Shown here piece by piece: positions 1 to 11,039 of a stretch of DNA of 64,000 bases. The notes below the pieces were generated by a model. That model was not told where the DNA came from, did not search any database, and was given only the letters and a program-made list of their open reading frames with translations. This DNA comes from Blepharisma stoltei (lineage: Eukaryota > Ciliophora > Heterotrichea > Heterotrichida > Blepharismidae). The stretch's first letter is position 1; every line of letters starts with the position of its first letter. The stretch spans positions 496,001 to 560,000 of the forward strand of contig CAJZBQ010000057.1 in NCBI GenBank assembly GCA_914767885.1, given 5' to 3'. Made by a program: the position numbers and the translations under genes.

Positions 1-3000
1 TTTCAACGACCTCCTCATCGCTATTTATAATGCATGGCTCTTGGACTAACTGAGGATCTTGAACTTTGCTCTTCCAATGCCTTCTTGAGGACAGTCTAAT
101 CATATGCCGCTCATGGGTAGGTGGTGCTCCATCAGGCTGCTGAATTTCATTGATAGTTAAGGAGTCAATTTCAGGATCACTCATTGTTCTTGCATTCTTC
201 TTTCTTCTATACAAAATATAGTAGACGACAAAACTGATAATTCTAACTCCCCCCATTTAATAACGGACGAAATCAATTTTTTTTCCCCTAAAAATGGAGC
301 CTAGGTACCATTTTAATAACAGAAATTTTTTCTATAAAAAATTTTAAATTAAATTTAATAGATCTAATGAAATAAGATGGGAGAGTTATTTAAGCGCAAA
401 GGCATTAAAAAATTATGAGAGCTAATAATATGCATCTGGCTTTCTTTTCTTTAAACCTTGATCTCCCCTTTTCAATTGATGAATGTCTTTTACCCATTCG
501 CCGACACTTGAATTTGATACATTGAACTTTTAGGCTACATCTTCATATGAAAGAGCTTTATTTTGATGATCCAGGTAGTATTGTGAAATAACTACCTTAT
601 CACCAGCTGTTAGTCTTTTTGTCTTTCTGCTTTCTCCATTCAACTCCATTTTATTCTCTTTCGACCTTTAAAATGGGATTTTTTTTCAGACCTTTTATAA
701 AAAAATAAATAGAAATATATATAAATATTATTGAACTTTTTAAGTTATGCCCCATTTAATAGCGGACGATTTTTTTTGTCCGCTATTAAATGGGGGGAGT
801 AAATAAAAGTTACAAAACGAAGACAAAACTTCCAGCGATTTCTGCTATTAAAGCTATTTGCCAAGTAGCAAGGCCATCATCTCCTGAGCTGCTTGTCTCA
901 TTTTTGCAAGCATAATTGTCGAAATTGCATTCAGGGGTATTGCAATCTGAGTCACACACATCATTATATAGCAAATCATCACTACAGTGACACACTATTG
1001 TTGATGAACAGTCTCCGTTGTCGTATTCACATATTGCTGAGTTGCACTCGGGGTCGCATATGTCGTTTTCCAATAAAGTGGAATTGCATCTGCAAACACA
1101 TAACCAATTATCATAATTATATTCAGTCACATTGCAGACTGAATCGCAAACGGAATTACTTCTTAAAGCCTCAGTGCACAATGTAGATGTACCTTTGCAG
1201 TCTTCAACGTCATTCGAGCATTTTTCACTTGCACAGTTAATTTCACAGTTTCCATTATTTATTCCTGAGAGTTGGCAATTATCTGAGCAATAACCATAAC
1301 ATGAAGAAGGATGATGGAAAAAACTCTCACAAAATAGCTGACTGAAATAAGAAAGGTCTCCAAGATATGCTATCGAGTTTACAGTTATTGATGGCGTAAA
1401 TCATATATTTTTATTAGATTTTTCAGCCATTTGAGTATCAATTACTGTGTTATCCCATAACTCATCATTGTGATTTTTTCTCCAAGAATAGTCAATAGAT
1501 GTCCGAATATCCTTGATATCGGCGCTAAGTCAATGTATGACAGACTCGCTGCAGGCATCTGAATAATCATTTTTGCAATTAATTGTCATAGCATTCAAAT
1601 AAGCCAAAAAGTCTCCCCAATAATCGTTATTTCTTTGAGCATGTTAATGTTAATGTTAAAGCTGAATACTCAAAGTCTCTACTTCCAGTAGCCTGCTGGC
1701 ACAAGCGAATTGGTGGGACTTCCACCTCTGGTAACTCTGAGCCCAGGCTGAAAACCCCTGGTTTCTCGGTAGTGGGTTGCCCTTTTTGTGTCCTCAGACA
1801 TTTGCCGGGCACCACCATTTCCAACTCAACCCCTTCACCCTTCGAGGCCAACTGTACCTACCCTGGCCGGCGTCGTCCACCTAATGGGACCCTTTAACCG
1901 GAGGGACCGCCTTGATTGTGAGTCTAGTCTGCCTCCCCTTTTACCAGGTCATCCCTGAGTAAAAACTCAACCACTTTCATGATTCGGGGCAAAGCCGTCG
2001 AGAGCAGCCTGAGCAGGGAAATCACCCTGCTCCATTTCGGGTACCCACTGGCTAGGGCGCTGCTGGAAAAAGGATTTGCGATTAACTGCCCAAGGATCAG
2101 GCCACAAATCAGCGGGTCTGTGTGCGTGCCCATCGCTTCTGGGCTCCTGATGTTGCAGGCTATATCACTCCTCCTGAAAACCATGCCCGGATATACATGG
2201 GTTACCATCACACGAGAGGACGGGTCGGACGTCATACGCCATTTTATGTATATTATTTCTTTGAACATAATTTAGCAAAATAATTTCATACAAAGTTTGA
2301 TTAATCATAGCTTTTCCAGTGCTAGAATTAATGGAGTCTTTTAAGCAATATTTACCATCAGCATAGCAGTCATTTGCATTGCAATTTTGACATGAAAAAT
2401 AGTCAAAATATATTTGAATGTTAGCTTCACCAATTTTTAGAGGTACCAAAAATTTATAAATTTTTGAAATAAATTGAGCATCTAAAATATTGTCTCCTGT
2501 AAGACCAATCTCAATGTTTGGAGAATTTGAAACTGAGATTACTGATTCCCCCTCCATAAGCTAACAAAAAACCATGGGAAAAATTTATAATTTTGAGTAA
2601 AAAATACCCCTCCTTGAGCAAGAAAAATTTATTTAAATATAATTGTTTTATAAAAATTATTTTGATATAAGCGGTAATTATATCATGAAATCTGTATTAA
2701 ATTTTAAATAGGGCCATTTTAAAACTAAAATTTATAAATTAAATTTATTTTTGCTTTTCCAATTTTGGGATTTTATATTAAAATTCATAGAAAAAAAAAT
2801 AATAACTTCGGCATGAAAACAAAATATTTTGTAAGCTCACCAAATGGGGGAGTGAGTAGAATTGGACCTTAATAGGATTATCCTTATAGCTTTTCCATAA
2901 ATCACTATGGGTGCCAGAAATCATCACAGCAAAAATTGTGATCGATTTATCCCAGCCATCTGATAGAGAGATTAGCTTGGTGGCTATTTCAGTATCATTT

Positions 3001-3347
3001 AAGGCACTATTAAAGATAGCACCTCCAGCACCTGACTGCTGTATATTGTATGTGATTAAAGCGTAATCACAGTTTGCCTGATTAATGAAAATTGCTATGC
3101 TTGAACTATATTTGGAATTCAAACTGGAGCATGGGTCTTCACTGTCAGGTAAAAATCCAATGGAACCTTCGAAATCTTCTGAGATATAAGGGTTGCCGAA
3201 ATTGGCAATGACTGATGGAACAACGCCCTCATCATATTTTTGACGCAGTGCTAAAGGCTCGATAAGAATAAGCCTGCAAAAAGCTCCTCCTAAAAGTAAA
3301 CTGTAAAGGTGTTTCATTTTTAGAAGATAAAATTTGGATAAAATCAT
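1..3347 (-). CDS. VSR-like PA/LNR transmembrane receptor, 3' end outside window
   Basis: Type I membrane protein, probably of the secretory or endosomal pathway. It has a signal peptide (MKHLYSLLLGG), a PA-type domain, and a Cys-rich segment with the YC..D pattern resembling plant vacuolar sorting receptors. Three to four LNR/Notch-like repeats follow (spacing such as CDPECNSAICEYDNGDC), then a TM helix and a basic cytoplasmic tail that runs off the window at base 1. The coding sequence is cut by a MITE inside an intron (247-799), a SINE-like element (1641-2252) and a MITE (2546-2852). The last restores frame only if one TGA triplet copy is lost with it. It is a tandem paralogue of the next gene, whose tail carries a RING-H2 finger, so a RING is likely to the left of the window (inference). 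Start could be Met1 (3347) or Met11 (3317). Confidence 0.8.
243..813 (-). other. 15-nt intron split by a MITE
   Basis: After excision of the MITE the remaining bases read GTAACTTTTATTTAG on the minus strand and join ...FV to LIISFVVYY in the TM helix. The paralogue has an intron at the same place (4171-4185). Confidence 0.85.
247..799. mobile_element. MITE with CTCCCCCC termini, TAA duplication, HTH remnant
   Basis: Terminal inverted repeats begin CTCCCCCCATTTAATAACGG and are flanked by TAA on both sides (244-246, 800-802). It lies inside a 15-nt intron of the receptor gene, and its removal re-forms GTAACTTTTATTTAG. The minus strand of about 415-650 encodes a degraded pogo/CENP-B-like helix-turn-helix segment (LTAGDKVVISQYY...SYEDVA, stop, KFNVSNSSVGEW), suggesting a deletion derivative of a pogo-type transposon. 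Confidence 0.85.
1641..2252 (-). mobile_element. SINE-like element, family B
   Basis: It interrupts the receptor exon between VQRNN and DYWGDF. The target duplication TTATTTCTTTGA is at 1627-1638 and 2253-2264, with near-identity continuing beyond. A TTAATG short-repeat tail lies at the left end, so the element runs on the minus strand. It is related to the insertion at 33428-34010. It is more GC-rich than its surroundings and has no convincing coding capacity. Confidence 0.8.
2546..2852. mobile_element. MITE with TGA target duplication
   Basis: The ends read TTCCCCCTCC and its inverted counterpart CTCCCCCATT. TGA flanks both sides (2543-2545, 2853-2855). Removing one TGA copy plus the element gives an uninterrupted frame (VQFYSVISVSN) that aligns with the paralogue. 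TA-to-TA removal does not. Confidence 0.8.
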
Positions 3348-3698
3348 TTAAAGCTAATTTTTTTAGAGAATATTTGCTAAATTTTATTTAACTAAATAAA
3401 GATTTTGCGATTTTTGCTTCAATTAAGCTAATATGTTTTATTTAAATTTAATCACACTCTTTAATACCTTATTGAGTAGAAAAATTCAGATAATTTGATA
3501 AAGAACTGCTGCATAAAGTTTAATGTAATTTAAAAAAAATTAAAACTAAATTTAATTTAATTACAATCATTTACTCTAAATATCTTACATATATTATGCA
3601 AAAGAGTTGTAATTGTTAATGAGAATTCAGAATTTTCTCAAATTTGTTTAAAGCTTTTAGTATAAATTATGGCTTCTATCAATTAGAGTATAGACAGT
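3348..3698. other. AT-rich spacer
   Basis: Very AT-rich spacer between the stop of one receptor gene and the start of the other. No ORF, repeat or RNA gene is seen. Confidence 0.6.
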
Positions 3699-6666
3699 TT
3701 AACAAAGGTTTTTGTTGCAATTAGGGCACAAAGATGCCTTACCCTTTTTATTCTTCCATTCCTTTAAACACCTTTTGTGAAATATATGGAGACACCTTGT
3801 TATTTCTTGCTTCTTCTTTGATACTTTCTCTAAACAAATTGTGCAAATTGGCTCTCCATAAAATTCATAGCCCAATTCACCTCCTTCAGCTGGTCTTGAG
3901 GCTTCTGATTCTTCATTGCTCGCTATTATTTCACTGTTCAATATCTCTGGATACTGCATTATTCTGGGACTATTATTAACTCTCTGTTGTGAGTTTATTC
4001 TTGATGGCAATCTAATTGCATACTGCTGATAAGGGTTTGCCCCTTGATTCTCTGCATTATTTCCATTAAACGAACTATTTCTTGACTCTCCTCCAGAGTC
4101 GTTATTTCCAGGTGATGATAAATTCCTTGACCTTCTGTATACAACGCACAAAATAATAGATCCTAATATTCTAAATAAAAATTACAATAGCAGAAAGCTT
4201 CCTCCAACAATACCAGCAATTAGTGCTATTTGTGAATTTGTAACGCTTACACTTTTATCATCATCGTCATCATCTTTGGTGTAGTTTTTGCAATCATAAT
4301 TATCATAATGGCATTCGGTTGTATTACACTCTTTGTTGCAAACACCATTATATAATAAATCATCAGAGCAACTACATTGTGAGGTACTTGCACAAGCGCC
4401 GTAGTCGTAGCTGCAAATTTCTGAGTTACAACCTGAGTCGCACTTCCCATTATTTAATAAGGTAGAGTTGCATTTGCAAACGCATGCCCAGTTATCATAG
4501 CTGAAATGAGTTGTATTGCACTCTTGATCACAAACAGAGTTATAGAAACTTCCTTGGAGTGGCGCTGCAAGCGCAGGCCACTCCATGGGGAATTCATGGG
4601 TTGGTCGAACCAACGCACAGTTTTGGTTCGACCAACTCCTATGTTGGTTAAACCAACACAGGAATTCCACATGGAGTGGCCTGCACTTGCAGCGCCACTC
4701 CAAGAAAAGAAGTATATCTAATAAAGTACTATTGCACCCAGAGTTTAAGCTTTTACAATCTTCGATGTCAAAAGAGCACTGAGATTTGACACACTGTGAT
4801 TCACAAATTCCATCATCTATCATGGATAAGCTGCAATATTCAGAGCAATATCCATCACTTGACACAGGCTCATCTGTAAAACTGTCCTTAAAAAATTCAG
4901 GAAAATATTCCATCCCTCCAAGAAACTTCACATCATTTATAGTAATTGATGGCGCAAATCACAAATTATTACTTTTTCAACTATTCATCTGGCTTTTAAG
5001 TATTTGATTATCTGAAAAAGCATTATTTTTAGTGGATGACCACGATGCATTATTCAGTATTTGTATATCTTCTGAATTAAAGCCTAGCCACTCTAAGACA
5101 TAATTGCTGCAAGAATCTGAATAATCTGACTTGCAGTACTCGGAAATAGCGCTTTCCCGAGGATGGCGCGGAATGGCGCCATCCAGGGAAAGTCAACTAA
5201 GCATCCACACGGGAACTGGGAGTTCCACGTGTGGATGCCATTTTTGACATGTGGGATCCAAACTTCCACATGTCAAAATGGCATCCACACGTGGAACTCC
5301 AGTTCCCGTGTGGATGCCTTCCTGGCTTTCCCGAGGATGGCGCCATTCCGCGCCATTCCGCGCCATTCCGCGCCATTCCGCGCCATTCCGCGCCATTTCG
5401 CGCCATTCCGCGCCATTCCGCGCCATTCCGCGCCATTCCGCGCCATTCCGCGCCATTCCGCGCCATCATCGGGAAAGCGCTATAATTAAATATGGCGTCT
5501 TTGTCTGGGCATGGCCTCCCGGCCATGCAGCCTCGACTTTTATATAACTTCCCCCTCCGTGAGTCGAACAAAAAATTTTGTTCGCGAGGGGGGTTAATTT
5601 TTTTTTTTCGAAAATTTAAAAAAATCCTAATTTGCAAAAATTGGGTACAAATATTAATTTAATTTATAAAATTTATGTTTTAAAAAGCAATTTGTTTAAA
5701 ATTAAAAATAGAATTAGCTCGAGATTTCATTATACTAATTATCACTTATATATCAAAATTTTTTTCCATAAAAAATTTTTTCTATTAAAAAAATTTTTGT
5801 TCGCGGAGGATGGGTTTTTTGGGCAAAAAATAGCGATTTTTCTAATGGTTTTGATCACTCACGGAGGAGGAGTGGGAGTAAGTAAAAAAATCTGCGTATG
5901 CATCTCTGTATTGTGCCACATAATCCAGCAGATTGATTTCGAAAAGTGTTTGGTTTATCATGCTTCTCCCTGAAGATGCACTCATAGAATCATTTAAGCA
6001 ATATTTTCCATCAGAGTAGCAGTCATATGCACTGCAATTCTTGCAGGAATAATAATTAAAATAAATTTCTATGTTTGCATCATCATGTGACAATGGCATC
6101 ATATACTTATAGATGTCTGAAAGAAATTTCAAGTCAAGGACATGATCTCCCGTAAGTTCAATCAAGATTTCAGGCATTTGAGATTGACTAACTGTAGAAA
6201 AAAATTTAAGCTGAATTTTATAGTCCCCATAGTATTTTCAGGTGAATGTAGAAGTGTATGATGCCATTACAGCAAAAATTTCAATGTCATTATTCCATCC
6301 ATCTGGCAAGGAAATTACTTTGCCTTGCACTTGATAGTTGCTGGAGGTGCTGTTAAATATAACACCTCCGCCGCCACAAAGCTGAATTTCATAAACGACT
6401 TGGGCATAGCTGCATGCTAAATTTGTGTTAGGTATAAATACAATAGTGTCTAAATCAAACTCCAAAGTTAGCTCAGAGCATGGATCTTGACTATCTGGCA
6501 AAAAAACAACGTATCCTGTAAAAGTATCATTAAAGTAAGGATTCCCAAAATTAGCAGTGACTGATGGGACAATTTGATTTGGATAAAAATTAGCCAGTTG
6601 GCTTGGTTGCTGTATTTGTAATGTGCAAAAGACCGCATCAATTAGAAAAATAAAAAATTGTATCAT
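3699..6666 (-). CDS. VSR-like PA/LNR transmembrane RING-H2 protein
   Basis: Predicted membrane E3 ubiquitin ligase or sorting receptor of 680 residues after insertions are removed. Order: signal peptide (MIQFFIFLIDAVF), PA domain, VSR-like Cys-rich segment (CYSDGKYCLND), a Trx-like region, LNR repeats (for example CNSTLLNNGKCDSGC), an acidic linker, a TM helix, and a C-terminal RING-H2 with CTIC, CLHIFHKRC and CPNC ligands. The combination resembles plant RMR proteins (PA-TM-RING) fused to VSR and LNR modules. Two IESs (4541-4714 and the compound 5147-5882) and one 15-nt intron split it. In-frame TGA encodes Trp in several places. Tandem duplicate of the preceding gene. Confidence 0.85.
4171..4185 (-). 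other. 15-nt intron
   Basis: GTAATTTTTATTTAG on the minus strand, in the TM segment, at the same position as the MITE-split intron of the paralogue. Confidence 0.9.
4541..4714. repeat. Palindromic three-hairpin IES (copy 1)
   Basis: This 174-bp TA-bounded insertion sits in an LNR exon; removal gives STLLDNSVCDQEC. Left and right hairpins (GGAGTGGCGCTGCAAGCGCA and its partner) flank a central hairpin built on TTGGTCGAACCAA and TTGGTTAAACCAA motifs. It is almost identical, inverted, to 38991-39164 in the DDB1 gene. Confidence 0.85.
5338..5468. repeat. Minisatellite of CGCCATTCCG
   Basis: About a dozen near-perfect 10-bp units expand one arm of the palindromic element. The related copy at 55240-55469 has essentially one unit. 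The long ORFs here are artefacts of the repeat. Confidence 0.95.
5548..5878. mobile_element. MITE, CTCCGTGAGTGAAC type
   Basis: Terminal repeats CTTCCCCCTCCGTGAG and inverse, TAA on both flanks (5545-5547, 5879-5881). The AT-rich interior is shared with the copies at 8866, 24647, 28561, 59068 and 63336. Confidence 0.85.
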
Positions 6667-6970
6667 ATTTATATGTGCATTCTCAAATTTTTAATGTTTT
6701 ATGCTAAAGTTGCAATTTTTCAATTATTAATATTATTCTCAATTTTTATATTGATTTTTGGATATTTTACTTTCTAACCGAAAGACTCTTTAATTAATGA
6801 TTCCCAGTCTTTGATATAGAAATTCATGCTTTCCAAAAAATGAAACGAATGATCATGACGTCTTCATTTCTCTAAGGAAGTTTACTCCATTATTTGCTAA
6901 AATTCTATTGGGATATTTATCTCAATGTTGGAATTACTATAAATTCCTATTACCTTTCACAATTTAGAAA
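6667..6970. other. AT-rich spacer between divergent genes
   Basis: No gene seen. It must contain both promoters of the flanking divergent genes. Confidence 0.5.
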
Positions 6971-7543
6971 ATGAACTCAGAAGAAGAGAATAAAGAAGAG
7001 AAAGACATTGAAGATGAAGGAATCCATGAAATAAGGACAATTTCATATATTTTATCAAACGGAAATCGCTATGAAGGCGGATTTGTGCATGGGAGCAAGA
7101 ATGGAAAAGGGAAATATTATTGGAGTAACGGCGATTTCTATGAAGGAGATTACGAAAATGGACTTAAGCATGGTTTTGGCATTTTTTCATATGCGGACGG
7201 GTCCAGGTATGAAGGAGAATATTTTAAAGACGATAAGTGCGGGCAGGGCAAATTTTATTATAAGAACGGAGATTCTTATGAAGGAGAATTCAAAAATAAC
7301 TTAAGGGATGGATATGGGGTTTATAAAATGGTGTCAGGGAGCATATATGAGGGATACTATAAAGACGGAATTGCTGAAGGGCAAGGAAAATATATATTCT
7401 CAGATGGTACAGTTTTTGAAGGGGTTTATGTAAAAAATGAAAGAGAAGGAAAAGGAATTCTAACGAAGCCAAATGGTGAAAAGTATCAAGGGACTTGGAA
7501 AAATGGGAAAAGAATCAGCAAGCTCGTTGCTTTGCCGAAATAG
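6971..7543 (+). CDS. MORN-repeat protein
   Basis: 190 residues. An acidic N-terminus (residues 1-25) is followed by about seven MORN repeats of the YEGxxxxGxxxGxGxxxxxxG type from residue 33 to the end. MORN repeats bind lipids or act as protein scaffolds at membranes, basal bodies and the cortex. The repeats fill almost the whole protein and no catalytic domain is present, so a structural or adaptor role is likely (inference). No insertion interrupts it. Confidence 0.9.
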   Translation: MNSEEENKEEKDIEDEGIHEIRTISYILSNGNRYEGGFVHGSKNGKGKYYWSNGDFYEGDYENGLKHGFGIFSYADGSRYEGEYFKDDKCGQGKFYYKNGDSYEGEFKNNLRDGYGVYKMVSGSIYEGYYKDGIAEGQGKYIFSDGTVFEGVYVKNEREGKGILTKPNGEKYQGTWKNGKRISKLVALPK

Positions 7544-7624
7544 TTAAATAAATATGTCAAATAAAAACACAAAGGACTAAAATTATTAAACTTTTAAAAA
7601 TCAATATAAATTATATTTTAGCTG

Positions 7625-8725
7625 ATGAATATGGAAAAAGATAAGAAAGGTCAAAAGCCTCGCCAAACGGAAGAGCGGAAAGGCTTCTATTCAAATCAAA
7701 GCAACGATGCTATAATAAATTTGCAAAATATAGAATCATCAAATAACTCAGGAGAGGAGCTTCGAAGAGGCATAGATAGATGCTCCAAGCCTGCAAATAT
7801 GCAACCTAAAGGAGGTTATAACTCTATGAATAATTTCTATCAGCCTACCTCTCATACTCCAGCAGTTATTGAAGCTAATGAGCATATTCATTCTAAGTCT
7901 TTAGAATATAAAGAATACCCTGTGTTTCCTATCAGTCAAAATTGGGATGATTATCCGGAAACAATTAGCAAAAACTGAATCCAGCTTGAAAAGATGAAAG
8001 AAATTGCAAAATTTAACCCTAATTTTAGGAAAAATATCGATTTTATTAGATCAAAGGGTTTTGCTGGCTGGAAAAAAAGCAGAGGTGATGGAAATTGCTA
8101 TTTTCGTGCAGTTATGGTTAGATTCTTGGAGTTTCTTTTCAAAGTTTCAACTCCAATATACTATACTTTAAGATTCCTTAATACTATTAAAAAGCATACA
8201 GAAATATTTCTTAAATCAGGACTATGTGTGTCTGAGCAATTTATACGTGAAAAAGAAAACCTTGATCGGTGAATTAATTATTATTTAGAGATAAAACAAA
8301 AAGACCCTGTAAGTGCTTTCCTCAGTTTAATTTTTTTCACTCAAAATTTGGAGTTTGATAAGGCATTTATACACACTGCAAGACTAATAACAGCATCTTT
8401 TCTGCTTTCCCAAGATGAAAGAATTTCAATGTTTTTTGACGAATCTCTGAATTCCCAAATCAGCAAAATCCTAACAATGGGCGAAGAAGCTGAAGGACTC
8501 GCGCTATTAGCACTTCCTTTATCTTTGGAGATTAAAGTTGTCCAGTATAATTTATTTGATACTGCTGTCAACGTCCTCGAGTTCCCAGATGATAGCCCAG
8601 GAAACTTCGAAGTCTCAATTATTAGAAGAGGAGGCCATTATGATATTCTATATAAAATACAAGAATTAGAAGATGAACAATATAATTTTGAAACAGCATG
8701 CTACAATTTCCCTCTTAATTCTTAA
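7625..8725 (+). CDS. Otubain-like deubiquitinase (OTU, peptidase C65)
   Basis: 366 residues with TGA read as Trp at two sites that would otherwise end the frame (near 7976 and 8270). A low-complexity N-terminus is followed by the catalytic Cys motif SRGDGNCYFRAV and a C-terminal catalytic His in RGGHYDILY, the usual otubain order. It probably removes ubiquitin chains. Its stop codon overlaps the stop of the convergent TBC gene by two bases (8723-8725 against 8722-8724). Confidence 0.9.
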
Positions 8726-10934
8726 ATTATTATGCACTTGCACCTCATATTCCCTTCTATTTGTTCTTCATGCCTTTTCTTTTTAGTGTCGTTTTTTGAT
8801 AAAATTCTTTTTAAGTCCCCAATTTCTTTTTGATCGTCAGATCCTACGTTTTCGCAAAATACTGACTCCCCCCCCCTCCGTGAGTGAACAAAAAATTTTG
8901 TTCACTCACGGAGGGGGGTTAATTTTTTTTTTTTTAAAAAAAATTTATATTTAAAATTTTATAAAAAAATATTTTTTTTCGAAATTTAAAAAAAATCCTA
9001 ATTCGCGAAAATTGGAAAGCAAATATTAATTTTAATTTATAAAATTTAGCAATTCGTGTGAAATTAAACAGAATTAGCTCTAGATTTCATTATACTAATT
9101 ATCACTTATATATCAAAATTTTTTTCCATAAAAAATTTTTCTATTAAAAAAAATTTTTGTTCACTCAAGGAGGGTGGGTTTTTGGGCAAAAAATAGGGAT
9201 TTTTCTAATGGTTTTGTTCACTCACGGAGGGGGGAGTGAGCGAAGTAGGGCATCAGCTTTGATTCCGTATACAAAATCGTTAAAACTGACAACACCGTTG
9301 CATTTGTCAACTAGTCTCATCATTCGGCTTCAGACTTCATCAATCATTGTTTTGAGCTCTTGAGAATCTGTTTTGGCGAGCTCATTTGCATAGGGTCTCA
9401 AAAGATTTTCAAGCAAACTTTGGACTTCAGGTCTTTGCAAGTAGCCAGAATGGTCAGCGTCGTAAGCACCAAAACAAACACGAAGCTTGTCTTCAAAATT
9501 GCCTTTTGACAGAATAGATAAACAAATGGTCAGTTCTCTGAAATCCAAATACCCAGATTTGTCTTCATCAAATTGATCAAACATCACTTCTGCGCTGCTC
9601 GCAAGTCCTGGGGACAATTTTTGGATAATTTCTAAAAATTCTGGCTTTGAAAAACCAACTTCTCCTTCTTCTTTATTTTCTTCTACTTGCTTGCTAATGT
9701 TTTGAGGCAAATATACAGTTTTCCTTTTCACTAAGCCAGCTGGAGCTGGTTGTTCTTTTGGTTTGTTTTTCTTTTTTTCTTGCATAACTCTGTTAAACTC
9801 TTCTTGAAGCTGCTTGATTTCAGCTTCCGAAAAATTTGAGCATTTTTCAAGCCTTTTTACTATAAGTCTCTCACAGGTTTTCCATTGTTGGGCTCTATAG
9901 TCTCTAGCCTCTCCTCTTAGCCTATTAACTCTTGTTTCAGTTATTTCAACGGAAAATTCTCGATAGAAATCAGGGAGTCTTTCTGAAACAACGGAATCAG
10001 AAAAATTTTTTAAAATTTTGATGGGGTGCTCACCTTTGTCAATTAGGTCGACCGAGATACCGACTAAGCATGTTACACCTTTTATTAAGGCTAAAGAGCC
10101 TTCTAATGCTAGTTTATCCCATAAGAAAATGGTACTGTCCAAGTCAACTGTGTTGACAAAAAGCTGCACTAAGAGTTGCAAGGAGAAAAAATCAGAAAAC
10201 TCGCTGGAAGTTAAGTTGTTGTTTTTCATAGATGGAATTAAATGGTCTAGTAGCCCTGCAATTACAGTCGATTCAATATAAAAACCATTTAGTGAGTTAC
10301 CATGCTTGCTCCCGATATAAAAATCTGGTAAAAGCCACTTTTCTATCAAATAGCAAAGCATCCAAAATGCATTATTGTGGTCTAAAAATAGCAGAAGCCA
10401 CGTGCATACATAATTCAGTCCTTGACAATACCCAATATTCCCATTCCTTCCACAATATGCTCTGAGGACTCTTGACAAATCATTTTTATAGTTTTCGCCA
10501 ATAACCCGTAGCAGTGTTTCATGAAGATCAAAAATAAACGTCTCAGGATCTGTCCTTCCTGTCATTATATCTTTTCTGATACCTTCTTCATCATCAGGAG
10601 AAATTTCCACTGATGCATAAGTATCGATATTGCCTTCATGAGAGTTCATATAGTCCCAGGCTCCAGAACTTCTCATCCATGATTCCCCTCTTGAGGTGTT
10701 ATGACACCACATAATAGAATCTCTGCTGATTATTTTTCCTATGGTTGAAATTCTTACGTAACACTTTTGGCATACTTCATGCTGGCCTCTTCCTTCTTGA
10801 CAAGAAAATAGCTCAATTGTTTGATTCACACAGTTGGAACAATAATTATTCCTGCAGCGTTTGCAGAGAGCTGATGCCTCGTTCTCATTGCAGATCGAAC
10901 AAGGAAGTTCTTCGTACTCTGAAACTTGTTCCAT
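8722..10934 (-). CDS. TBC-domain Rab GAP with zinc-binding N-terminus and EF-hands
   Basis: About 612 residues after removal of one MITE. The N-terminal Cys-rich zinc-binding region (CSICNENEASALCKRC...CSNC) precedes a TBC domain with the Arg-finger motif IRKDIMTGR and the Gln-finger motif YCQGLNYV. Two EF-hands follow (DQFDEDKSGYLDF, YDADHSGYLQ). It should stimulate GTP hydrolysis by a Rab, perhaps under calcium control, like TBC1D8/9-type proteins. The last 45 or so residues lie beyond the MITE at 8866-9236. Confidence 0.88.
8866..9236. mobile_element. MITE, CTCCGTGAGTGAAC type, TGA duplication
   Basis: Inverted termini CTCCCCCCCCTCCGTGAGTG. TGA matches on both flanks (8863-8865, 9237-9239). 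The interior is conserved with the other full copies. It lies in the 3' part of the TBC gene. Confidence 0.9.
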
Positions 10935-11039
10935 TTATAATTCAACAAAAATTAATAAGAATTCGCTGCTTAAAATTTGAAAAATCTGAAAAATTAAAAA
11001 TTACGTGCTCTCTAGTTTAGCCGTTTGGCTTAGTCCAGA

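Larger units (their letters stand above)
5147..5882. other. Compound IES: palindrome, hairpin unit and nested MITE
   Basis: One eliminated block between TA pairs at 5147-5148 and 5883-5884. Joining the flanks gives DFFISEYCK, matching the paralogue's DFLAYLNAMTINCK region. It contains a palindromic element with a minisatellite (5149-5479), a 66-bp hairpin unit shared with SINE family A (about 5480-5545), and a MITE (5548-5878). Confidence 0.75.

Noticed and set aside
1627-2275. ORFs within SINE-like elements (also at 22681-23067, 44183-44863, 47107-47606)
   Set aside because: Not conserved between copies of the same family; chance frames in GC-richer DNA.
5338-5468. CRISPR-like array
   Set aside because: Direct tandem repeats without spacers; a minisatellite in a eukaryotic genome.
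5163-5637. Long overlapping ORFs on both strands around 5.2-5.6 kb
   Set aside because: They translate the 10-bp minisatellite and palindrome, whose period keeps several frames open; no protein-like composition.
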